Shown here piece by piece: positions 15,079 through 23,103 of a DNA stretch of 26,618 bases. The stretch is from UBA11606 sp039188975 (GTDB lineage Bacteria; Actinomycetota; Acidimicrobiia; Acidimicrobiales; Aldehydirespiratoraceae), in the NCBI GenBank assembly GCA_039188975.1, contig JBCCYT010000045.1:1-26618 (forward strand). Direction: 5' to 3'. Within the stretch, counting starts at the first letter, position 1. Every line of letters starts with the position of its first letter. The notes under the pieces were generated by a model. That model was not told the DNA's origin, searched no databases, and saw nothing but the letters and a program-made list of their open reading frames with translations. Made by a program: the position numbers and the translations under genes.

Positions 15079-15798
15079 ATGACCACGACCCTGATCGATC
15101 TCGCCGACGACCTCATCCAACGCGGCGGCGTTCTCCTGCGACTGGAGGGCAGCCCCGTCCGCCTCGGACCCATCGCGACCGTCCCGCTCGACCTGCTCGG
15201 CGTTCGCTTTGGTCCAGCTGTTGACGCCGTCGCCATGACCGTCGGCCCGAGCGGTCCCGTCTTGGCTGTCGACCGCACCGGTGAGGCAGTGCTCGTCGAC
15301 GCGAACGAGACCGTCCCTGAGGCGGCCCCGCCGCCGTCGGCCGGAGCCCTTCTGCTCGATGTTGCGCGGCGATCGCTGGGGCTTGCGACGGCACCCCCTG
15401 ACCGCCCAGTTGCCGATCTCGTGGACACCGTGTGGCTCGACCGCGCGCTTCGGTGCACTCTCGATGCGCCGCTCGGCGAACCTCCCGGGTGGCTGGCCCT
15501 CGCCCGGTTGCATCCGTGCGGAGACGCTCGAACTCCGGCGAGCTGCGAACTCCTCCACTACCGCCGGTCGTGCTCGCCCACATGGGCTGCACTGCGAACC
15601 CAGGTCCTCGACGGCGTCACGGCGTGGACCCCCGTTTCCCCGTCGCTGGCCGCCTGGTTCGACCCCGGGTCATTTGCTCGTCACGCCTTCGCCGTGCTGC
15701 CCGAGCCATCGGCCGCGCTCGCCGATCTGCACGATCTCCTTCGCCCGGTCGACGCCGAACGGATCGCCCGTACCGTCGGCCTCTCCGCCCACTGGTGA
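15079..15798 (+). CDS. hypothetical protein
   Basis: A 239-residue protein I do not recognise. I chose the ATG at 15079 because a GAGG ribosome site precedes it; the frame is open 20 codons further up in low-complexity coding. It looks soluble and alpha/beta, without signal peptide or membrane helix. Residues about 20-75 could be a small beta barrel with repeated GP turns (SGPVLAVDRTGEAVLVD). A mid region LLLDVARRSLGL and a C-terminal PWA-like segment (SPTWAALRTQVLDG) follow, ending in helices. Two cysteines fall in LHPCGDARTPASC (about 154-166). It diverges from the methyltransferase cassette and converges on the glycosidase-like gene with only 9 bases between stops. Confidence 0.65.
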   Translation: MTTTLIDLADDLIQRGGVLLRLEGSPVRLGPIATVPLDLLGVRFGPAVDAVAMTVGPSGPVLAVDRTGEAVLVDANETVPEAAPPPSAGALLLDVARRSLGLATAPPDRPVADLVDTVWLDRALRCTLDAPLGEPPGWLALARLHPCGDARTPASCELLHYRRSCSPTWAALRTQVLDGVTAWTPVSPSLAAWFDPGSFARHAFAVLPEPSAALADLHDLLRPVDAERIARTVGLSAHW

Positions 15799-15807
15799 GG
15801 CCGAGCG

Positions 15808-16845
15808 TCAGTTCCCGGCGAACAGCTCAGCCAAGCGAACCCGTGCGGCGTCGTCGAGCGTCGCCCAGTCATAGATCGACCCCCCGATCGAGTCGGTGTC
15901 AGCCAACGAATCGACAAACCGCTCCAGCTCCTCGATCGAAGCGAGCGGCTCAGCCGGATCCTCGGGATCATCGATGCCGTCTGTACCACCAATCCCGCCG
16001 ATGGCATGCACCACTGCGCCCGGATCGCCAACGTTCGCCCGCAACCGACGGATCGACTCCTCGTTGTAGGCGTAGCCATCGCCGTACCCCGAGGACTGGG
16101 AACGAAACGACCAGTAGCTCATCGGCTGCCAGACCTCGTAGTACGGGGCGATCTCCGCCCACGGGAAACCTGGCCAGAACTGTTCGTTGACCACCTCGAT
16201 CAACACCGGCGGCAGCACGATTGCGCTCAATGGGGTGTCCGAGTGCGCGGCTGCCGATGCTGCGCTCAGCTCGATCAACCGGGCCGAGCGGGTCTCGTCA
16301 TCGGTGCCGCGGGTCCACTCGATGTCGACCCCCACGCCCGCAAAACGACGGCCGAGCACCTCGAAGTCAGCCATTTGTGAAATTCGCTCCTCGTCGACGC
16401 CGGTGCCCTCGAACTTCGGGAGGTACCAGGCCACAACGTCGATGCCGACCTCCTCGGCTGCGAACAAGAACGAGGCCAACAGCCACGGGTCCTCGAGTCC
16501 GTCGGGTGATCGGTCATCGAGCCGAGCCGCCTGGAGGTACACCGTCCTCACACCGAGATCCGCCATCTCCGCGACTGCAGCAGGCGTCACGCTCGGGTTT
16601 CCGCCGTTGTAGGGCGGCGAAAAGTCAAAGACATCGACCCAGGTGCCGTAGCCCTCGTACGGCGAGAGATCGCGGGCCGACGGGGTTGGCGTCGTCAGCG
16701 AACCAACGGTTGGCGCCGTCGTCGCCATCGACGCGGTTGCGGTGAACGGCGGAGGCGTCTCCTGGCGACTGTTCACGACATAGGCACCGCCAACAGCACA
16801 GAAGACGACGACCACCACCGCAGCGAGGATCCAGTCGCGACGCAC
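15808..16845 (-). CDS. membrane-anchored TIM-barrel glycosidase-like protein
   Basis: A 345-residue exported protein. A basic N-terminus and one membrane helix (about 7-24) are followed by a Thr/Pro-rich linker (about 30-60) and a domain that reads like a TIM barrel. Beta strands such as GTWVDVFDF, VRTVYLQAA, GIDVVAWYLP and FAGVGVDIEW alternate with helices. DIE at 174-176 at the end of a strand places an Asp and a Glu where chitinase-like and hypothetical glycoside hydrolases keep theirs. The specific family and sugar are unknown; cell-wall or exopolysaccharide processing is plausible. The GTG at 16845 is preferred because the frame upstream (open to 17004) overlaps the divergent carD gene and encodes no signal peptide. 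Confidence 0.72.
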   Translation of the reverse strand: MRRDWILAAVVVVVFCAVGGAYVVNSRQETPPPFTATASMATTAPTVGSLTTPTPSARDLSPYEGYGTWVDVFDFSPPYNGGNPSVTPAAVAEMADLGVRTVYLQAARLDDRSPDGLEDPWLLASFLFAAEEVGIDVVAWYLPKFEGTGVDEERISQMADFEVLGRRFAGVGVDIEWTRGTDDETRSARLIELSAASAAAHSDTPLSAIVLPPVLIEVVNEQFWPGFPWAEIAPYYEVWQPMSYWSFRSQSSGYGDGYAYNEESIRRLRANVGDPGAVVHAIGGIGGTDGIDDPEDPAEPLASIEELERFVDSLADTDSIGGSIYDWATLDDAARVRLAELFAGN

Positions 16846-16993
16846 TCCCCCGATCGTAGGCACGGGCCCGGCCCTGATGTCGTGCGCCCGTTCGTTTGCC
16901 GAGAGCCGCGTTTGCGTAGCAGCCCAAAGCTGGCATCCTGAGAGCCTTGTCTGATGTGTCCGGTCACGTCGCGTACCCCGAGGAAGATCCTGC
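16846..16993. promoter_or_regulatory. divergent intergenic region upstream of carD
   Basis: This 148-base region holds the promoters of carD and the glycosidase-like gene. A GAGGAAG ribosome site lies at 16980-16986, before the carD ATG. TTTGCC followed after 16 bases by TAGCAG (ending about 16921) is a weak promoter-like pair for carD, and TTGTCT near 16947 is another -35 candidate. Neither is strong. Confidence 0.3.
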
Positions 16994-17473
16994 ATGAGCT
17001 TCAAGCCCGGCGACCGTGTCGTCTACCCGCATCACGGTGCGGCGGTCATCGAGAAGAAGGAAAAGCGCAAGGCGTTCGGTGAAGAAACCGAGTACCTCGT
17101 CCTTCGGATGGCCCACGGCGAAATGACCCTGGCGGTGCCGGTCGACAAGGCTGACGAAGTTGGCATGCGATGGCCGATCTCGGAAGAGGACGTCGAAGAC
17201 CTGTTCGAAGTATTGGCAAAGCGCGACGTTCGTGAGCCCGCCAACTGGTCTCGCCGGTTCAAGAACCATCAGGAGAAGTTGAAGAGCGGCGACGTCTACC
17301 AGGTTGCCGAGGTCGTACGGAATCTGGCGCTGCGCGACAACGCCAAAGGTCTGTCGGCTGGTGAGAAGTCGCTGTACACCAAGGCACGCAACGTGCTCGT
17401 CTCCGAGCTCGCCTTTGCGCTCGACGTCGACGAGGACGCGGCGACGGCGAAGGTCGACGGCGCGCTGGTCTGA
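16994..17473 (+). CDS. carD: CarD family RNA polymerase-binding regulator
   Basis: A 159-residue global transcription regulator that binds the RNA polymerase beta subunit and stabilises open promoter complexes; it is essential in mycobacteria and controls rRNA and stress genes there. The N-terminal Tudor-like RNA polymerase-interaction domain (1-55) starts FKPGDRVVYPHHG. The C-terminal helical DNA-binding domain contains EPANWSRRFKNHQEKL with Trp85, the same number as the tryptophan known to wedge into the upstream edge of the bubble in the Mycobacterium protein. LSAGEKSLYTKAR (116-128) is also conserved. Length matches. A strong hairpin terminator follows directly. Confidence 0.96.
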   Translation: MSFKPGDRVVYPHHGAAVIEKKEKRKAFGEETEYLVLRMAHGEMTLAVPVDKADEVGMRWPISEEDVEDLFEVLAKRDVREPANWSRRFKNHQEKLKSGDVYQVAEVVRNLALRDNAKGLSAGEKSLYTKARNVLVSELAFALDVDEDAATAKVDGALV

Positions 17474-17478
17474 TGCAC

Positions 17479-17505
17479 CAGCACCTCGGTCTCGCCGAGG
17501 TGCTG
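17479..17505. terminator. bidirectional hairpin terminator after carD
   Basis: Perfect 11-bp arms (17479-17489 and 17495-17505) enclose a 5-base loop. It starts 6 bases after the carD stop and ends 5 bases before the stop of the convergent SRPBCC gene, so it could serve both. There is no marked T-run on either side, which is common for actinobacterial terminators. Confidence 0.8.
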
Positions 17506-17509
17506 ATCG

Positions 17510-17938
17510 TCATCGCCGAAATCGACGGATCAGACCTTTTTCTGCGTTCTCACCGATGCCTTCGAGGGCAACCTTGAGCCCGCGGTCGAGGAGCTTGGCG
17601 AACCCCTTCATCGACACATCGAGGTGGTAGTCGATCTGGCTGCCCGCCTCAGCTGCGGTCACCGAAACCGTGGTTGTGCCGCTCGCCTTGCCATCGATCG
17701 ACCATGTCACCTTCGACGAGCAGTCGAACTCGATGATCTCGTAGACCGCATCGAACTCGCGACCATAGAAGCCGACCGTCACATCGAATCGGCGGCCAAG
17801 GGCCGGGCCAGTGTCGGCGGCAAGCTTCACTGACCGGACGGACGAATCCCACTCGTTCATGGTGGTGAGATCGGCGATCGACTGCACAACCGCGTTGGGC
17901 GGAGCGTCGACGACGAAGGTGGTGCGGTAGTCAGCCAT
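17510..17938 (-). CDS. SRPBCC family protein
   Basis: A 142-residue protein with the START-like SRPBCC fold, a deep hydrophobic ligand pocket. The N-terminal strand YRTTFVVDAPPNAVVQSIADLTTMNEWDSSVRSV matches the polyketide cyclase/CoxG-like opening (strand, helix, then the W-D turn). GFYGREFDAVYEIIEFD and KVTWSID form the central sheet, and the long C-terminal helix (about 110-135) closes the pocket. Length is typical. The ligand is unknown; lipids or hydrophobic metabolites are usual. The start overlaps the upstream DUF2085-like gene by 8 bases, and the ribosome site sits in a self-complementary GGAGGCCTCC. Confidence 0.85.
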   Translation of the reverse strand: MADYRTTFVVDAPPNAVVQSIADLTTMNEWDSSVRSVKLAADTGPALGRRFDVTVGFYGREFDAVYEIIEFDCSSKVTWSIDGKASGTTTVSVTAAEAGSQIDYHLDVSMKGFAKLLDRGLKVALEGIGENAEKGLIRRFRR

Positions 17939-18461
17939 GGGAGGCCTCCAGACTCGGCGTTCGGTGCCGACCGATGAGCGCGGCGGCGAACCAGATCGTG
18001 CAGAACATGAGCACCGGTCCCCAGAACTCCCATGACCAGGTGTGATTCAACTCGTAGCCGAAGCCTCGACCGAGCGCCGGGGCGAGCAGCGCCGTCGTGA
18101 CGACTTGGCGGCGAGCTGAATACGTCACAACCTTGGTCTGCTCGAGCACGAAGTCCATCGTGGCCGGCAGGCACAGTGCCCAGATCAGCCAGGGGTCGAA
18201 GCTGGCGGGCCACAGCGACACACCCGCAACGAAGGAAAATCCGACGACGATCGCGGCCGGATACAGGGTGAGACACCGTCGACACACATGTCGATCGCCG
18301 ATGGTGACGCACCGGTCGTACTCATCGGGCCAGTGATGGGCGTGCCACATCTGCCGGCTCGCGCATTCGTCGCGGTCCCGCTCGTGCATCGCAGCGAGCT
18401 TTCGATCGAATGCCGCTTGGGTCTCGGGATCGAAATCGGCCGGAGCCGCGGGCGACGTCAC
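17931..18461 (-). CDS. DUF2085-like integral membrane protein
   Basis: A 176-residue membrane protein. The cytoplasmic-looking N-terminus (1-57) is rich in His, Asp and Arg. HVCRRCLTLYPA (58-69) gives a Cys pair (Cys60, Cys63) just before the first membrane segment, the pattern of the DUF2085 family, where such cysteines may bind metal. Hydrophobic segments follow at about 68-84, 90-106 and 146-163, with an Arg pair and GRGFGYELNH between. No function is established for this family. The start is GTG. It is co-transcribed with the SRPBCC gene, overlapping it by 8 bases. Confidence 0.72.
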   Translation of the reverse strand: MTSPAAPADFDPETQAAFDRKLAAMHERDRDECASRQMWHAHHWPDEYDRCVTIGDRHVCRRCLTLYPAAIVVGFSFVAGVSLWPASFDPWLIWALCLPATMDFVLEQTKVVTYSARRQVVTTALLAPALGRGFGYELNHTWSWEFWGPVLMFCTIWFAAALIGRHRTPSLEASHG

Positions 18462-18522
18462 GCTCTCCCATCGGCACCGTTGGGGCCAGCCTGAGGGCTG
18501 ATCGCGAGGATCCCTCGAGATG

Positions 18523-19278
18523 TCAGCGGACGATCCCGCCCCCGTCGACGATGAGCGACTGCCCGTTCACCATGCCTGCATGATCAGACCCGAGCCAGAT
18601 CACCGCAGCCGCAATCTCGTCGGGCTCGATCAGACGACCGCGAATGTTGGACGATGCGATGATCTTTGCCATCGCCTCGTCACCGTCGATGAACGACTGG
18701 AGCATGGTGGTGTCGGTCGAGCCTGGCAGCACGGCGTTGACCCGAATGCCCTGTCGGGCGTACTCCTGAGCAGCGGCCTTCGTGAGCCCGATCACACCGT
18801 GTTTTGCGGCGGTGTAGTGCGGCAGGCCCGGTGCGGCGACCACCCCGGCGCCCGATGAGGTGTTGATGATCGATCCTCGACCGGCGGCCGTCATGTGCCG
18901 CAGCTCATGCTTCATGCAAAGAAACACGCTGCTGAGGTTGACCGCGATCATGCGATCCCAGCTCACTGCGTCGAGATCGTGGAAGGAACGGGGCGCGTCG
19001 TTCACGCCGGCGTTGTTGAAGGCAACGTCGAGCCGGCCATGGTCGTCGACGATCTCATCGATCGCACGGGCGACCGCCGCATCGTCGGTGACATCGAGCT
19101 CGACGGACGAACCAGGGCTCGACAACGCCGCGACCGTTGCCTCGGCACCACCGATGTCGAGATCGGCAACCACGACGTGGGCGGCTCCCTCGCTCGCAAA
19201 GCCGCGAGCGGCGGCGGCGCCGATGCCGCTGGCCCCGCCCGTGACGAGCACGACCTTGCCGGTGGCGAGTTCAGCCAC
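18523..19278 (-). CDS. SDR oxidoreductase
   Basis: A 251-residue classical short-chain dehydrogenase with TGGASGIG at 13-20, NNAG at 88-91, and catalytic Ser142, Tyr155 and Lys159. The acidic residue after the second strand (ADLD, 38-41) favours NAD over NADP. The C-terminal VDGGG element is typical. Probable role: oxidation of a hydroxy group on a lipid, steroid or acyl-CoA substrate. The start is taken as GTG at 19278, giving a normal N-terminus (MAELATGKVVLVTGG) and a 4-base gap after the thiolase stop; the longer open frame runs into the thiolase gene. It lies downstream of the thiolase in one operon. Confidence 0.9.
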   Translation of the reverse strand: MAELATGKVVLVTGGASGIGAAAARGFASEGAAHVVVADLDIGGAEATVAALSSPGSSVELDVTDDAAVARAIDEIVDDHGRLDVAFNNAGVNDAPRSFHDLDAVSWDRMIAVNLSSVFLCMKHELRHMTAAGRGSIINTSSGAGVVAAPGLPHYTAAKHGVIGLTKAAAQEYARQGIRVNAVLPGSTDTTMLQSFIDGDEAMAKIIASSNIRGRLIEPDEIAAAVIWLGSDHAGMVNGQSLIVDGGGIVR

Positions 19279-19282
19279 GAAC

Positions 19283-20446
19283 TCAGAGCCGTTCGATGAT
19301 GGTGACGTTGGCTTGACCGCCGCCCTCACACATCGTCTGCAACCCGTAGCGACCACCGGTGCGCTCGAGTTCGTTGAGCAGGGTGGTCATCAGCTTCGCG
19401 CCGGTGGCTCCCAGCGGATGGCCGAGGGCGATCGCACCACCGTTGACATTGACCTTCTCGTGCGGGATGTCGTGCTCGATCATCCACGCAAGTGGCACAC
19501 TTGCGAAGGCTTCGTTGCATTCGAACAGATCGATGTCGTCGACGCTCATCCCCGTCTTGTCGAACGCATGGGCGGTGGCCGGGATCGGGCCGCTGAGCAT
19601 GTAGATGGGGTCGTCGCCTCGAACGCTCATGTGATGGATGCGAGCGCGGGGGGTCAGGCCGTGGTCCTTCACCGCTTGCTCGCTGGCGATCAGCAGGGAG
19701 ACCGATGCGTCGGAGATCTGGCTGGCCACCGCTGCGGTGATTCGACCGCCCTCGATGAGTGTCGACAGCTGCTGCATTTTCTCGATCGACCCGCCCCGGC
19801 GGGGCCCTTCATCCATCGCACAGTCACCGACAGGGACGATTTCGTTGTCGAAGCGGCCCTCGTCGATCGCGCGGATCGCCCGTTCGTGGCTCTCGAACGC
19901 GAAGGCCTCCATTCGTTCGCGGGTGATGTCCCACTTCTCCGCGATGAGCTCGGCGCCCCGGAACTGTGAGACCTCCTGGGTCCCGTACCGGTCGACCCAT
20001 CCGTCCGACCCGCTGAACGGGTCGTCGAAGCCGAGTTCGCCCGCCAGCGTCATCGCCGACGAAATGGGGATCTGCGACATCTGCTGGACGCCCCCGGCGA
20101 CGACGAGGTCCTGCACGCCCGCCATCACTCCCATCGCCGCGAAGCTCACCGCTTGCTGGCCCGAACCACACTGTCGATCGACGGTCGTGCCGGGCACGTG
20201 CTGTGGGAGGCCCGCGGCCAGCCAGCAGGTCCGGGCGATGTCGCCCGCTTGTCCACCGACGGAGTCGACGTTGCCGAAGATGACATCCTCGACCGCGGCC
20301 GGGTCGATTCCGGTGCGCGCCATCAAGGCCGTCAGGCTCGCGGCGCCGAGGTCGGCCGGATGGACATGGGCCAATCCTCCTCCCCGCTTTCCGGTCGGGG
20401 TGCGGACGGCGTCAACGATGTAGGCCTCAGGCATGGACCGCATCAT
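19283..20446 (-). CDS. thiolase (acetyl-CoA C-acyltransferase)
   Basis: A 387-residue thiolase, which cleaves 3-ketoacyl-CoA with CoA or condenses acyl-CoAs. The nucleophilic cysteine is in VDRQCGSGQQA (Cys93), the C-terminal GHPLGATGAK carries the His, and the second active-site Cys is in MCEGGGQAN. The N-terminus PEAYIVDAVRTPTGKRGGG is typical of FadA-type enzymes. Start: three ATGs lie close together (20446, 20443, 20434); 20446 has a GAGG ribosome site at good distance. It is the first gene of an operon with an SDR and is divergent from a TetR regulator, consistent with a repressed beta-oxidation module. Confidence 0.93.
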   Translation of the reverse strand: MMRSMPEAYIVDAVRTPTGKRGGGLAHVHPADLGAASLTALMARTGIDPAAVEDVIFGNVDSVGGQAGDIARTCWLAAGLPQHVPGTTVDRQCGSGQQAVSFAAMGVMAGVQDLVVAGGVQQMSQIPISSAMTLAGELGFDDPFSGSDGWVDRYGTQEVSQFRGAELIAEKWDITRERMEAFAFESHERAIRAIDEGRFDNEIVPVGDCAMDEGPRRGGSIEKMQQLSTLIEGGRITAAVASQISDASVSLLIASEQAVKDHGLTPRARIHHMSVRGDDPIYMLSGPIPATAHAFDKTGMSVDDIDLFECNEAFASVPLAWMIEHDIPHEKVNVNGGAIALGHPLGATGAKLMTTLLNELERTGGRYGLQTMCEGGGQANVTIIERL

Positions 20447-20623
20447 GCCTGAATCGCCTCGATCGGCTCAAAAAGGCCTCGATTCGGTTGCGACTCGTGT
20501 CTCACGGTTTTTGGCCGAATAACAGGCTTGAACGATGTTTTGACACGAACACGCTCCGTTGTGAGGGGAAATTCTCACGCTGCGTGTGCCGCTAGCCACG
20601 GAACAAAATGTTAGCGTTGAACA
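20447..20623. promoter_or_regulatory. divergent control region between thiolase and TetR genes
   Basis: This 177-base region is more AT-rich than its neighbours. It contains an inverted repeat GTGAG-N8-CTCAC at 20561-20578, a candidate operator for the adjacent TetR protein, and two copies of TTGAACrATG (20528-20537 and 20617-20626, the second covering the TetR start). TTGACA at 20540-20545 is a perfect -35 hexamer for the plus strand but no good -10 is spaced from it. Confidence 0.45.
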
Positions 20624-21235
20624 ATGAGTACCGATCGACCTACGGCGAGAGGCGACCGAGTCCAACGGCGAATCGACGTGGTGACGGCAGCAGCCAGCAT
20701 CCTCGAGGAGTCCGGATGGGCTGGTCTCAACATGCGAGAGGTGGCACGCCGAGCCGGTGTGAGCGCCGGCGCCCTCTACCAGTGGTTCGCCGGCAAAGAC
20801 GAAATCTACGCCGAGCTCTACACAACACGGCTCAACGAGGGCACCGCGGCGCTGGAGACGTTGCCCGCTGACCTGTCGCTCGAGGACTTGATGGCCTCGA
20901 TGTTTCGTTGGGTCCGCCGCACCTGGACCGACCTCGGGCGGTGGCAGGTCGAGTTCTCTGAGATCTCCCGCACCCGCGACACCTCCGACGCACTCGTTGC
21001 CCTCGCGGATGCCCACAAGCGGCTCATGCAATCGGGCCTTCGTCGCCTCGCGGATCGCGCCGTCGGCAGCGGGCGAACACTGCGTACCGACGAAGCCGCC
21101 GCTCACCTGATCTGGGCCACCGCGACTGGGGTTGCGCAACGGGCGGCGGTCCTCGACCTCGATGACGGCCAGTACGACGCGCTCGCTGAGCTGGCTGCGG
21201 CGTCGATCATCGCGGGACTCACCGAATCGGCCTGA
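20624..21235 (+). CDS. TetR/AcrR family transcriptional regulator
   Basis: A 203-residue repressor. The N-terminal helix-turn-helix (about 13-60) reads IDVVTAAASILEESGWAGLNMREVARRAGVSAGALYQWFAGKDE in outline, with the recognition helix GALYQWF near 49-55. The remaining all-helical part would bind an effector, probably an acyl-CoA or lipid. It is divergent from the thiolase/SDR operon and 29 bases ahead of an acyl-CoA dehydrogenase, so it likely controls both and itself. Confidence 0.92.
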   Translation: MSTDRPTARGDRVQRRIDVVTAAASILEESGWAGLNMREVARRAGVSAGALYQWFAGKDEIYAELYTTRLNEGTAALETLPADLSLEDLMASMFRWVRRTWTDLGRWQVEFSEISRTRDTSDALVALADAHKRLMQSGLRRLADRAVGSGRTLRTDEAAAHLIWATATGVAQRAAVLDLDDGQYDALAELAAASIIAGLTESA

Positions 21236-21264
21236 GGACACCCTCGGCGGTACCATCCGCCTCC

Positions 21265-22467
21265 ATGGCCGAGACGCCCGAACGCTACGAGCGTATGGTT
21301 CGTGAGTGGTACGCCGCCCACGCCACGCCGCGAGCCGAGACCGACCCGTGGGCGGTGACCGTCCAGACCGACTCGGCGCAGGCTGCGGCCCACTTCGAGG
21401 CAACTCGCCGATGGCAGGGAGCGCTCGCCGATGCCGGACTGATGGGCATCGCCTGGCCAGCGGAGTACGGCGGTCGGGGCGGCGAGCCGTGGATGGCCCG
21501 AATTCAGCGCGATGTCGCTGCTGACTTCGAGGAGGGCACCGGGTTCGCTGGCGCCAGTACGGCCATGCTCGGGCCGGCGCTCCTTCGCCACGGAACCCAC
21601 GACCAGAAGCAGACCTACCTCCCGAAACTGCTGTCAGCCGAACTCACGTTCTGTCAGCTCTTCAGCGAACCAGGTTCAGGATCAGACCTGGCGTCGCTGG
21701 CGACGCGCGCGGAGCGTGACGGTGATGAACTCATCGTGACCGGCCAGAAGGTGTGGAACAGCGCAGCCCAGTTCTGCGACTGGGCCTTCATGCTGGTGAG
21801 AACCGATCCGGAAGCGCCGAAGCACCGCGGTATCACCTTCGTGCTCGTCGACATGAGCGCGCCAGGAATCGAGGTCCGGCCGCTCGTGCAGATCAATGGG
21901 TCGACCCACTTCAACGAGGTGTTTCTCGATCAGGTGCGGGTACCCGTCGCCAACGTCATCGGGGAGATCGACGCCGGCTGGACCGTTGCGCGAACGGTGC
22001 TTGCGAACGAAGCCGCCTTCATCGGCGGCGGGCCCAAGACACCGGCAAGCACGAACCTGCGCACGCTCGCCGAGGCGAGTGGGGCGAACATCGACGTCAA
22101 CATCAGACAAGAGCTCACCGAGATCATCATCCGCGAGCGGGTTGTCAGCTGGATGGGCGAGCAGATTCAGCAGGCGATCCGGCAAGGCCAGATGCCCCCG
22201 ATGGATCCCGGTCTGATCAAGCTGATGACCGCCGAGAACAAGGTCCGAACCGGCAATCTCGCCATGACACTGGCCGGGCCGGCAAGCCTTGCCGGAGCCG
22301 CTCCAGAGACCGTGTGGTCGCAGGCCGAGCTGATGGGACGGTTCGCGATCTCCATCGGCGGCGGCACCAACGAGGTACTTCGAAACAACATCGGCGAGCG
22401 CGCCCTCGGGCTCCCCCGCGAACCCGGGTACGACAAGAACCAACCGTGGCGGGACATCCCTCGCTGA
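21265..22467 (+). CDS. acyl-CoA dehydrogenase (large, catalytic type)
   Basis: A 400-residue FAD-dependent acyl-CoA dehydrogenase. The signature CQLFSEPGSGSD is at 130-141 and the C-terminal GGGTNEVLRNNIGERALGLP at 365-384. As in its paralogue at the left end of the window, the C-terminal Glu is replaced by Gly, while Glu249 (ANEA, helix G) could be the base. The two share the unusual ending with a charged tail and LP-x-EP. It follows the TetR gene by 29 bases in the same direction and is probably in the same transcription unit. A strong hairpin follows the stop. Confidence 0.93.
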   Translation: MAETPERYERMVREWYAAHATPRAETDPWAVTVQTDSAQAAAHFEATRRWQGALADAGLMGIAWPAEYGGRGGEPWMARIQRDVAADFEEGTGFAGASTAMLGPALLRHGTHDQKQTYLPKLLSAELTFCQLFSEPGSGSDLASLATRAERDGDELIVTGQKVWNSAAQFCDWAFMLVRTDPEAPKHRGITFVLVDMSAPGIEVRPLVQINGSTHFNEVFLDQVRVPVANVIGEIDAGWTVARTVLANEAAFIGGGPKTPASTNLRTLAEASGANIDVNIRQELTEIIIRERVVSWMGEQIQQAIRQGQMPPMDPGLIKLMTAENKVRTGNLAMTLAGPASLAGAAPETVWSQAELMGRFAISIGGGTNEVLRNNIGERALGLPREPGYDKNQPWRDIPR

Positions 22468-22470
22468 ACG

Positions 22471-22504
22471 CGGCGATGCGCCACCCCACGGCGGCGCATC
22501 GTCG
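22471..22504 (+). terminator. hairpin terminator after acyl-CoA dehydrogenase
   Basis: Twelve-base arms (22471-22482 and 22493-22504) pair with one G-U and a 10-base loop, 4 bases after the stop. It also lies 46 bases beyond the stop of the convergent arsI-like gene, so it may act for both. There is no T-run. Confidence 0.7.
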
Positions 22505-22549
22505 ATCAGGTTGAAGGTCAGTCGCCCGCAGCCGCGTGGCCTGGGCGGG

Positions 22550-23002
22550 TCAGGTGCAGCACGCCCCGCCGTCTGCGACGGTTGCTTCAGCCATGGTCTT
22601 TCCGCTCTTGAACTCGGCGACTGCATCGGTGCCGAAGGCGACTTCGTCAGAGGTCTTCACGTACCACTCCCAGCGGGCGCCATCGGGGCCGACGACCCAC
22701 GTCTCGGTCTTGCCGGCGTAGCAACAGACGTTGTCGTTGACACCAGTGGTGTCGAGGCCCGACTCGTCCATGCGGGCCTCCGCCGCTTCGACCTGCTGTG
22801 ACGTCTCGGTCTCGACGCCGAGATGGTTGAGACCGCCAGCGTTGTCGGGGTTCTCGAACAGCACGAGCTTGAGCGGCGGGTTCTCGATGGCGAAGTTCGC
22901 GTAGCCGGGCTTGCGCTTGTACGGCTCGGCGTCGAAGAGCTTCGAATAGAAGTCGACCGCTTCGTCGATGTCGCTGACGTCGAGGGCGAGTTGCAGGCGC
23001 AT
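22550..23002 (-). CDS. arsI: ArsI/CadI-type C-As lyase (vicinal oxygen chelate dioxygenase)
   Basis: A 150-residue member of the ArsI/CadI family. ArsI is a non-haem Fe(II) dioxygenase that cleaves the carbon-arsenic bond of trivalent methyl- or aryl-arsenicals. Two glyoxalase-like halves are visible. Vicinal cysteines in NVCCYAG (Cys93, Cys94) match the organoarsenical-binding pair, and His60 (LNHLG) and Glu112 (RWEWY) fit the metal ligands. A second CC pair (148-149) ends the protein and may bind As(III). The start ATG has a perfect AAGGAG ribosome site. No arsR, arsM or arsP gene is nearby. Cadmium-induced CadI of mycobacteria is the alternative reading. Confidence 0.9.
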   Translation of the reverse strand: MRLQLALDVSDIDEAVDFYSKLFDAEPYKRKPGYANFAIENPPLKLVLFENPDNAGGLNHLGVETETSQQVEAAEARMDESGLDTTGVNDNVCCYAGKTETWVVGPDGARWEWYVKTSDEVAFGTDAVAEFKSGKTMAEATVADGGACCT

Positions 23003-23038
23003 GGGATCTCCTTGGTTCAGAGGCGAGCGTACTGCTCG

Positions 23039-23056
23039 TATCGACCAGTGTCGATA
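23039..23056. promoter_or_regulatory. inverted repeat in arsI leader, candidate ArsR operator
   Basis: Perfect 7-bp arms TATCGAC and GTCGATA enclose CAGT. It lies between the probable promoter and the arsI start, where a metal- or As(III)-released ArsR/SmtB repressor would act. No arsR gene is in the window, so a distant regulator would be needed. Confidence 0.45.
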
Positions 23057-23067
23057 TATAGATGATG

Positions 23068-23103
23068 GTCAATATGTAACGAATGCATCGATAGATGTCA
23101 ATA
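23068..23103. repeat. two GTCAATA direct repeats 29 bases apart
   Basis: GTCAATA occurs at 23068-23074 and 23097-23103, each preceded by GATG or GATGG, about three helical turns apart. They overlap the probable arsI promoter. Confidence 0.5.
23073..23101 (-). promoter_or_regulatory. probable arsI promoter
   Basis: Read leftward, TTGACA (23096-23101) is a perfect -35 and TACATA (23073-23078) a possible -10 with exactly 17 bases between. The surrounding 60 bases are far more AT-rich than the rest of the window. Confidence 0.55.

Noticed and set aside
14857..15558. Upstream extension of the methyltransferase frame by 234 codons
   Set aside because: No domain is visible, it overlaps the divergent 239-residue gene, and the GTG at 14856 has a good ribosome site.
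15778..15802. 6-bp-arm hairpin across the stop of the 239-residue gene
   Set aside because: The 13-base loop and coding location make a terminator uncertain.
16846..17004. Upstream extension of the glycosidase-like frame
   Set aside because: It overlaps the carD start and would bury the signal anchor behind 53 residues of unlikely sequence.
18505..18517. 5-bp-arm hairpin after the SDR stop
   Set aside because: Short stem, 3-base loop and no T-run; possible terminator but not supported.
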